Shown here: one piece after another, positions 7,971 through 12,123 of the stretch
Position numbering within the stretch: position 1 is the first letter of the stretch
Layout: each line of letters begins with the position of its first letter
DNA from: Syntrophaceae bacterium PtaB.Bin038
GTDB lineage: Bacteria > Desulfobacterota > Syntrophia > Syntrophales > UBA2192
Reading direction: 5' to 3'
Length of the DNA: 12,123 nt
Assembly: GCA_002067855.1 (NCBI GenBank)
Contig: MVQS01000288.1
Span: 1-12,123, forward strand
Program-made: the position numbers and the translations under genes
Notes under the pieces: model-generated
Told to the model about the DNA's origin: nothing
The model's database searches: none
Seen by the model: the letters and a program-made list of their open reading frames with translations, nothing else

Positions 7971-8264
7971 CTATTTTGCTCTTCCGCAGGGGATGCCCAG
8001 CGTGGTCATCTTCTTCTGGAACGTGTTGCGGTTGATTCCCAGGAAGGCCGCCGCGGCCGACTTCACGTTGTTGTTGCGCTTCAGGGCGATGCGGATCAGG
8101 CCCCGCTCCACGAGGGCGAGGACCTCGTCGTACACCTGGCTCTTCGTCCCCTGCCCGGCGGACAGGACGATGGTCAGCTCCTCGAGCTTCTTCTCGAAGA
8201 TCTCGTCGATGCCGGGTAGCGTCGATGCCGTCTTGCGGCTGGGCGTGGCCTTCGTGGCGTTCAT
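7971..8264 (-). CDS. Fis-like DNA-binding protein
   Basis: A 97-residue protein whose C-terminal half matches the Fis helix-turn-helix. VYDEVLALVERGLIRIAL (44-61) aligns with the E. coli Fis segment LYELVLAEVEQPLLDMVM, and NNNVKSAAAAFLGINRNTFQ (64-83) with the GNQTRAALMMGINRGTLR segment. The length equals E. coli Fis (98). This domain also forms the C-terminus of sigma-54 activators, but here it stands alone with no AAA+ or receiver domain, so a nucleoid-associated or local regulator is the likely role. The N-terminal 40 residues (polar, with LEELTIVLSAG) are not conserved in any way I recognise. The ATG at 8262-8264 follows GGGGGAGAGGAC, a good ribosome site. It lies 49 bases after the PH-like gene. 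DNA targets are unknown, and the fis symbol is withheld because orthology is unproven. Confidence 0.82.
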   Translation of the reverse strand: MNATKATPSRKTASTLPGIDEIFEKKLEELTIVLSAGQGTKSQVYDEVLALVERGLIRIALKRNNNVKSAAAAFLGINRNTFQKKMTTLGIPCGRAK

Positions 8265-8313
8265 GTCCTCTCCCCCTGTCTCCGGTGCGTGCGTTGCGGT
8301 GTGCGGGTGCGCT

Positions 8314-8829
8314 TCACGATGCGATCTTCATGGCGGCGACGGCCGCGAGCAGCGCCGCGGCGATCCAGGCCGCGAAGATGTTCATGCGGTTCTCGCCCGC
8401 CGCCTCGAGGATCTCCCGGGCGCCTTCCTCGACCCGCTCGGCGTCCATGCGGGCCAGGACGTCGCGGACGAGGTCCCCGAACCGGCCGTATGCGTTGGAC
8501 AGGACGTGGAATCCCTTGGTGGTGGTCAGCACCAGGTAGACCTTTCTGCGGACCGAGAGTGCGCCCACGTGGGTGATGTCCGCCCAGTTGAGGGCCCTCT
8601 GCTTGAAGAACTTCGTCAGGGCAAGCCCCGAATCGCTCACGGCGACCCTGCGCAGGGACGACTCGACGGCGACGACGGCCATCGGGACGAGCGCCGCAGC
8701 CAGCAGGAACCGCTCCGCCGCCGTGCCCGTCCGGATGAAGGTCAGCACGAGGACCGTCAGCAAAAGCACGGCGTTCAGGGCCAGCGGCACGACGAGCGCC
8801 CTGTTGATGGTGTAGATCCGGGTTGTCAT
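8314..8829 (-). CDS. Small membrane protein with a PH-like domain, function unknown
   Basis: A 171-residue protein. Hydrophobic segments at about 11-32 (ALVVPLALNAVLLLTVLVLT) and 40-56 form a likely membrane hairpin. A soluble stretch at 60-125 (RRVAVSDSGLALTK, LNWADITHVGAL, KVYLVLTTTKGFHVLS) has the strand pattern of bacterial PH-domain proteins. A helix at about 117-146 and a final hydrophobic segment at about 149-168 follow. The soluble part probably faces the cytoplasm. The family call rests on pattern, not on a diagnostic motif. The ATG at 8827-8829 is 26 bases after the moaC stop, preceded by GGAA. It shares the moaC transcription unit, but no link to molybdopterin synthesis is evident. 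Confidence 0.62.
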   Translation of the reverse strand: MTTRIYTINRALVVPLALNAVLLLTVLVLTFIRTGTAAERFLLAAALVPMAVVAVESSLRRVAVSDSGLALTKFFKQRALNWADITHVGALSVRRKVYLVLTTTKGFHVLSNAYGRFGDLVRDVLARMDAERVEEGAREILEAAGENRMNIFAAWIAAALLAAVAAMKIAS

Positions 8830-8855
8830 GGGTTCCAGCAACGGGTGTGGTCCCG

Positions 8856-9335
8856 TCAGTCCTTTCGCCGGAAGGTCCCGCTCTTCCCGCCCCGCTTGAG
8901 CACGAGCCGGATCTCCGAAAGGGTCATGGCCCGGTCCACGGCCTTGCACATGTCGTAGATGGTCAGGGCCGCGGCGCTCACCGCCGTGAGGGCCTCCATC
9001 TCGACGCCCGTGCGGCCCCGGGTCCGGACCGTGGCCTCGATCTCGATCTCTCCGCGGCGGGCATCGGTGCGAAAGCTCACGTCGACGGCCGTAATCTCGA
9101 GCGGGTGGCACAGCGGGATGAGGTCGCTCGTCCGCTTGGCCGCCATGACGCCGGCGATCTTCGCGACGGCCAGCACGTCTCCCTTGGCGACCGACTGCTC
9201 CTCGATGGCCCTTGCCGTCTCCGGCTTCATGAGGACCTTGCCCCGGGCCACGGCCTCCCGGCGGGTCGAGCGCTTCTCCGAGACGTCGACCATCCGGGCC
9301 TTGCCTTTTTCGTCGAGGTGAGTGAACTGCGGCAT
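8856..9335 (-). CDS. moaC: Cyclic pyranopterin monophosphate synthase
   Basis: MoaC, with the radical-SAM enzyme MoaA, converts GTP to cyclic pyranopterin monophosphate, the first stage of molybdenum cofactor synthesis in the cytoplasm. The 159-residue protein is full length. It starts MPQFTHLDEKGKARMVDVSE and has AKRTSDLIPLCHPLEIT (66-82) and RTGVEMEALTAVS (108-120), then IYDMCKAVD (126-134). By alignment the catalytic residues K51, H77, E112, E114, D128 and K131 all fall at the same numbers as in E. coli MoaC. The ATG at 9333-9335 has only a weak ribosome site (CGGGTAAAG). A good promoter lies upstream at 9382-9410, so moaC probably heads its own transcription unit. No other moa or moe gene is in the window. 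Confidence 0.97.
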   Translation of the reverse strand: MPQFTHLDEKGKARMVDVSEKRSTRREAVARGKVLMKPETARAIEEQSVAKGDVLAVAKIAGVMAAKRTSDLIPLCHPLEITAVDVSFRTDARRGEIEIEATVRTRGRTGVEMEALTAVSAAALTIYDMCKAVDRAMTLSEIRLVLKRGGKSGTFRRKD

Positions 9336-9381
9336 GCTTTACCCGCGACGGCGGGATCGTCCGCCGCAAAAATAATGGCGT

Positions 9382-9410
9382 AAGCTAGCACAGAAGAAAA
9401 GACCCGTCAA
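9382..9410 (-). promoter_or_regulatory. Sigma-70 type promoter of the moaC unit
   Basis: On the minus strand, TTGACG (9405-9410) is followed 17 bases later by TAGCTT (9382-9387) with TGC directly before it, an extended -10 of the form TGnTAnnnT. The -35 matches consensus at 5 of 6 positions and the spacing is ideal. It lies about 47 bases before the moaC ATG, in the 201-base gap after murI, and would transcribe moaC and the genes behind it. Confidence 0.65.
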
Positions 9411-9439
9411 GGCGCGAGGCATGGGGCTCACGCGGCGGG

Positions 9440-9459
9440 CGGGACGGTAAAACGCCCCG
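9440..9459 (-). terminator. Possible stem-loop after murI
   Basis: CGGGACG (9440-9446) and CGCCCCG (9453-9459) can pair over 7 positions, one a G-U wobble on the minus strand, around a 6-base loop. It lies 78 bases past the murI stop and just upstream of the moaC promoter, where a terminator would make sense. It lacks a convincing T run on the minus strand, so it is only a weak candidate. Confidence 0.25.
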
Positions 9460-9536
9460 GTTTCATTGAACAAATCCGCGATGCCGGGATGTCACATTTT
9501 CGGTACGCCCCGATTCCGCCGTCCCGGCCCCTGCCG

Positions 9537-10370
9537 TCACCCCAGTGAAACGATTCTCGAGCGAACGGGCCCGCCGAAAAAAGTCCGGGCCAGGCGGTCG
9601 AACCTCTCCGTGAGGTCCGTCGTGAGGAATTCGCGCGTGCCTCCCCGCGAGAGCCTTCGCTCCATCTCCGGGTGGCGCCGCAGGTAGTCCGCGAGCCTGG
9701 CGGCGACGATGGGGCCCTGCTCGAGGAGTTCGACGCGGGCGGGCAGGTTGCGCCGGATCGTCTCGTAGAGGATCGGGTAGTGGGTGCAGGCCAGCAGCAG
9801 CGCGTCGATCGCGCCCGCCTCGGCCGTCAGCTCGCCCAGGTATTTCCGCACGATCATCTCCGCCCCTTCCCAGTCCTGCTCCCCGGCCTCGATGATGGGC
9901 ACGAGAAGCGGGCAGGCCTTCTGAAAGACCCGGATGGTGGGGTCGAGCTTCTCGATCTCCCGCAGGTAGGCCTTCGAGGCGACGACCCCCTCCGTGGCCA
10001 GAAGACCCACCGTGCGGAAGGTTTTCCGCTCGGTCACCTCCTCCACGAGGGGCCGCACGACGCCCAGGACGCGGCGGTCGGGGAAGGATCCGGGCAGGTA
10101 TTCCTGCTGGATGCGCCTCAGGGCCTTGGCCGACGAGGTGTTGCAGGCGATGACGACGAGGGGGCATCCCCGCCGGAACAGGTACTCCACGGCCTCGAGG
10201 GTGAACCGGTAGACCACGCCCTGGGAGCGGCTGCCGTACGGGGCGCGGGCGTTGTCGCCCAGGTAGACGTAATCGTAATGCGGCAGCGCCTCCACTGCGC
10301 GCCTGAGCACCGTGAGCCCGCCGAAACCGGAGTCGAAGAAGCCAATCACGGATGCGTCACTCCGTTCCAC
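9537..10370 (-). CDS. murI: Glutamate racemase
   Basis: MurI interconverts L- and D-glutamate without a cofactor, supplying D-Glu for peptidoglycan precursors in the cytoplasm. The 277-residue protein is full length. It has IGFFDSGFGGLTVL (9-22, with D13 and S14), YLGDNARAPYGSRS (36-49), the first catalytic cysteine C76 in VIACNTSSA (73-81), and the second, C195, in LLACTHYPIL (192-201) with H197. The start is GTG at 10368-10370, the only in-frame start close to the conserved region; CGGGAAAA a few bases upstream is the nearest purine-rich ribosome site. That sequence is also one arm of a perfect 10-base inverted repeat. The gene is divergent from comM and 201 bases from moaC. Confidence 0.96.
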   Translation of the reverse strand: MERSDASVIGFFDSGFGGLTVLRRAVEALPHYDYVYLGDNARAPYGSRSQGVVYRFTLEAVEYLFRRGCPLVVIACNTSSAKALRRIQQEYLPGSFPDRRVLGVVRPLVEEVTERKTFRTVGLLATEGVVASKAYLREIEKLDPTIRVFQKACPLLVPIIEAGEQDWEGAEMIVRKYLGELTAEAGAIDALLLACTHYPILYETIRRNLPARVELLEQGPIVAARLADYLRRHPEMERRLSRGGTREFLTTDLTERFDRLARTFFGGPVRSRIVSLG

Positions 10371-10372
10371 AT

Positions 10373-10410
10373 GGTTTTCCCGTGTCCGCAGCGGTTGAGG
10401 CGGGAAAACC
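10373..10410. repeat. Perfect 10-base inverted repeat at the murI ribosome site
   Basis: GGTTTTCCCG (10373-10382) and CGGGAAAACC (10401-10410) are exact inverted copies 18 bases apart, ending 2 bases from the murI GTG codon. In murI mRNA the arm nearest the start contains the only purine-rich ribosome site, so a hairpin would hide it. As DNA it could instead be an operator. Confidence 0.7.
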
Positions 10411-10411
10411 G

Positions 10412-10443
10412 GAAGTTAGGGAGTTCAGAAGTTAAGAAGCTCG
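10412..10443. repeat. Four degenerate 8-base tandem units
   Basis: Four adjacent octamers share a GAAGTT-like core: GAAGTTAG, then a GGAGTTCA unit, then GAAGTTAA and GAAGCTCG-type units at 10412, 10420, 10428 and 10436. The array abuts the inverted repeat at 10373-10410. It has the same period, though a different sequence, as the array at 414-502. Function unknown. Confidence 0.6.
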
Positions 10444-10479
10444 GATAATGAAACGGACAGAGGATACCCGAATCACGTG

Positions 10480-10590
10480 GATCCCGACATTGTCGAACGT
10501 CCGTCTATTCTTGTCACCTGTATCCTGTTCCGGGTTGTTTGCAATATGTTTCCGGATGTTGTCGAGGCGTTTTTCATACCTCAGGCCCCG
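10480..10590 (-). pseudogene. Possible remnant of a REP-associated (IS200-like) transposase
   Basis: In one minus-strand frame, about 10501-10584 encodes LRYEKRLDNIRKHIANNPEQ followed by DTGDKNRR. This resembles the C-terminal part of REP-associated tyrosine transposases, which typically read like NExxLxxIRxYIxxNP. The HUH motif, catalytic Tyr and any start are absent, so if real it is a short decayed scrap. It lies between two CGGGAAAAC(C)GGAAG direct repeats (10401-10415 and 10589-10602) in DNA poorer in G+C than its neighbours. The similarity is by eye over about 20 residues and could be chance. Confidence 0.35.
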
Positions 10591-10680
10591 GGAAAACGGA
10601 AGCCGAAAGTGCTTGCAAATTTCAAACCGTGATATAATATGCGCAACCGGGTATAACTTCAAAGAAAATTGATTTTCCCG
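10589..10680. repeat. Second inverted pair of the CGGGAAAA motif
   Basis: CGGGAAAA at 10589-10596 and its complement TTTTCCCG at 10673-10680 repeat the motif of the 10373-10410 inverted repeat. The first copy extends to CGGGAAAACGGAAG (10589-10602), nearly matching 10401-10415. The second lies 10 bases before the comM TTG. The comM promoter is between the two. Confidence 0.55.
10613..10638 (+). promoter_or_regulatory. Extended -10 promoter of comM
   Basis: TATAAT at 10633-10638 is a perfect -10 preceded by TG and one base (10630-10631), an extended -10 element. TTGCAA at 10613-10618 is a partial -35, but the spacing is only 14 bases, so the extended -10 probably carries recognition. It gives a leader of roughly 45 bases before the TTG at 10691. 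Confidence 0.65.
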
Positions 10681-10690
10681 GGTCGCCCGC

Positions 10691-12123
10691 TTGATCGTCA
10701 AGGTCCTGAGCAGCACGGTTGTCGGCATCGATGCATTCCCCGTCGACGTGGAGGTGGATCTCTCGTCGGGCCTCCCCCAGTTCTCGACGGTGGGCCTGCC
10801 CGATGCGGCTGTGAAGGAGAGCCGGGACCGCATCAAGGCGGCCATGAAGAATTCCGGGTACCGGTTTCCCGAAAACAGGGTGACCGTGAACCTGGCCCCG
10901 GCCGACATCCGGAAGGAAGGGACGGGGTTCGACCTGCCCATCGCGCTGGGGATCCTGGCGGCCGAGGGTCTCGTCGGCCATGAGCGTCTCCGGGACTACC
11001 TGGTCACGGGCGAGCTTTCCCTCGACGGGCGGGTGAAAGGCGTGCAGGGGGTCCTGCCGTCGGCCTTCCTGGCGCGGGAGCGGAAGTGGAAGGGCCTGAT
11101 CGTGCCGGCGGAAAACGCGGGCGAGGCGGCCCTCGTGCAGGGGCTCGAGGTCATCCCCGTTGCATGCCTTGGAGACCTGGTGGACTTCCTCAACGGGGCG
11201 AGGGACATCCCGGCCGCGGCCTTCGAGGGCGAGTCGGCCTGCGATTCGGCGAGGAGCTACCCCGTCGACTTCAGCGAGATCCAGGGCCAGGAACAGGCCA
11301 AGCGGGCCATGGAGGTCGCCGCCGCGGGAGGCCACAACATCCTGATGACGGGCCCCCCGGGGTCGGGAAAGACCATGCTCGCGCAGAGGATCCCGACGAT
11401 CCTGCCCGAGCTCTCCTTCGAGGAGGCCCTGGAGACGACGAAGATCTACTCCGTGGCGGGTCTCCTGGACCGGCGCGAGGCGATCGTGGCGACGAGGCCC
11501 TTCCGGGCCCCCCATCACACGATCTCCGACGCGGGGCTCGTGGGCGGCGGCCACACGCCGAAACCCGGAGAGATCAGCCTCGCGCACAACGGGGTGCTGT
11601 TCCTGGACGAGCTGCCCGAGTTCAAGCGCAATGTGCTCGAGGTCCTGCGGCAGCCCCTCGAAGACGGGCAGGTCACGATCACCCGCTCGGTCGTCACGGC
11701 GACCTTCCCGTCGCGGTTCATGCTCGTGGCGGCCATGAACCCCTGCCCCTGCGGGTACCTGGCGGACGCGCGCAGGAGCTGTCGATGCAGCGCCCAGCAG
11801 GTGAGGCAGTACCGCGCCAAGGTCTCGGGGCCGCTCCTGGACCGCATCGACATCCACGTGGAGGTGCCGTCGCTGCCGTACCGGGAGCTGGCGCGGACGG
11901 CGAGGGCGGAATCATCGGCCGCCGTGCGCGGGCGGGTTCAGAGCGCCCGCGCGATCCAGCAGCGGCGCTTCGACGGCGGACCCACCCGGCTCAACGCGCA
12001 GATGACCGGCAGGCAGCTGCGCGCGTTCTGCCCTCTGGGCGAGGAGTCGCAGAAGCTCCTGGAGATGGCCGTCGACCGGCTGGGGCTCTCGGCGAGGGCC
12101 TACACGCGGGTGCTCAAGGTGGC
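10691..12123 (+). CDS. comM: ComM/YifB-family Mg-chelatase-like AAA+ ATPase (runs off the right edge)
   Basis: This family includes ComM, a hexameric helicase that drives branch migration when transformed DNA is integrated; the role in non-competent bacteria is unsettled. 477 codons are visible of a usual 500-510. The N-terminal S5-like domain starts MIVKVLSSTVVGIDAFPV and has STVGLPDAAVKESRDR (about 33-48) and NLAPADIRKEGTGFDLPIAL (69-88). The AAA+ domain has Walker A GPPGSGKT (221-228), FRAPHHT, and Walker B VLFLDE (302-307). The NPCPCG motif follows, with C352 and C354, plus C364 and C366, a four-Cys cluster, then SGPLLDRIDIHVEVP. TTG at 10691-10693 is the start because an in-frame TGA lies six codons upstream and there is no ATG or GTG between. 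The ribosome site is weak. It is divergent from murI. Confidence 0.95.
   Translation, partial: MIVKVLSSTVVGIDAFPVDVEVDLSSGLPQFSTVGLPDAAVKESRDRIKAAMKNSGYRFPENRVTVNLAPADIRKEGTGFDLPIALGILAAEGLVGHERLRDYLVTGELSLDGRVKGVQGVLPSAFLARERKWKGLIVPAENAGEAALVQGLEVIPVACLGDLVDFLNGARDIPAAAFEGESACDSARSYPVDFSEIQGQEQAKRAMEVAAAGGHNILMTGPPGSGKTMLAQRIPTILPELSFEEALETTKIYSVAGLLDRREAIVATRPFRAPHHTISDAGLVGGGHTPKPGEISLAHNGVLFLDELPEFKRNVLEVLRQPLEDGQVTITRSVVTATFPSRFMLVAAMNPCPCGYLADARRSCRCSAQQVRQYRAKVSGPLLDRIDIHVEVPSLPYRELARTARAESSAAVRGRVQSARAIQQRRFDGGPTRLNAQMTGRQLRAFCPLGEESQKLLEMAVDRLGLSARAYTRVLKV

Larger units (their letters stand above)
10371..10690. other. 320-base divergent intergenic region between murI and comM
   Basis: This is the only gene-free stretch above 300 bases. 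Reading from murI it holds a perfect 10-base inverted repeat, four degenerate octamers, an AT-richer patch with a transposase-like scrap, a second pair of CGGGAAAA motifs, and the comM promoter. A further imperfect inverted pair lies at 10454-10467 and 10520-10532 (sharing a GGATAC/GTATCC end), and CGACATTGTCG at 10485-10495 is a near-palindrome. I see no convincing murI promoter. Confidence 0.7.

Noticed and set aside
10448..10672. A 74-codon plus-strand frame in the murI-comM gap
   Set aside because: No ribosome site, no recognisable motif, overlaps the comM promoter, and its opposite strand explains the sequence at least as well.
10669..10983. A plus-strand ATG frame beginning at 10669 over the start of comM
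   Set aside because: Its translation is Arg/Gly/Pro-rich with no family match; the frame starting at TTG 10691 gives the full conserved ComM N-terminus.

Overview
This GC-rich window carries a dense block of housekeeping metabolism on the minus strand (from about 10370 down to 1) and one divergent gene at the right edge. Gene content and protein style suggest a bacterium of the former Deltaproteobacteria (Desulfobacterota, perhaps a Syntrophales-like lineage). That placement rests on general resemblance, not a search. There are no rRNA, tRNA or CRISPR features and no intact mobile element. One small intergenic patch holds what looks like a decayed transposase scrap.

Read in the direction of transcription, the minus strand carries murI (glutamate racemase); a 201-base gap containing a good promoter; moaC (molybdenum cofactor synthesis); a small membrane PH-like protein; a Fis-like DNA-binding protein; pdxT (glutaminase of PLP synthase, without pdxS); a left-handed beta-helix protein resembling the acetyltransferase half of GlmU; a very large GlmS-like amidotransferase/isomerase of 1274 residues; guaA (GMP synthase), overlapping the previous gene by ATGA; and the first 130 codons of pyrG (CTP synthase). 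From moaC to pyrG the gaps are 26, 49, 146, 44, 80, -4 and 117 bases, so much of this may be co-transcribed. At the right edge a ComM/YifB-type Mg-chelatase-like AAA+ ATPase runs on the plus strand off the window. It starts with TTG and sits behind an extended -10 promoter.

The metabolic thread is glutamine and glutamate nitrogen. Four glutamine amidotransferases (PdxT, the GlmS-like protein, GuaA, PyrG) and a glutamate racemase lie within 10.4 kb. The LbetaH protein and GlmS-like protein form an adjacent pair that suggests amino-sugar or nucleotide-sugar chemistry. The GlmS-like protein is the most unusual gene: it has an N-terminal extension ahead of the catalytic Cys, large insertions, a C-terminal region of about 310 residues that I do not recognise, and apparently Asn in place of the substrate-binding Lys of GlmS.

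The intergenic DNA is also notable. The guaA-pyrG gap holds an AT-rich inverted array with an 8-base period. The 320-base murI-comM gap holds a second 8-base-period array, four copies of CGGGAAAA in symmetric arrangement, and the putative REP-associated transposase fragment.
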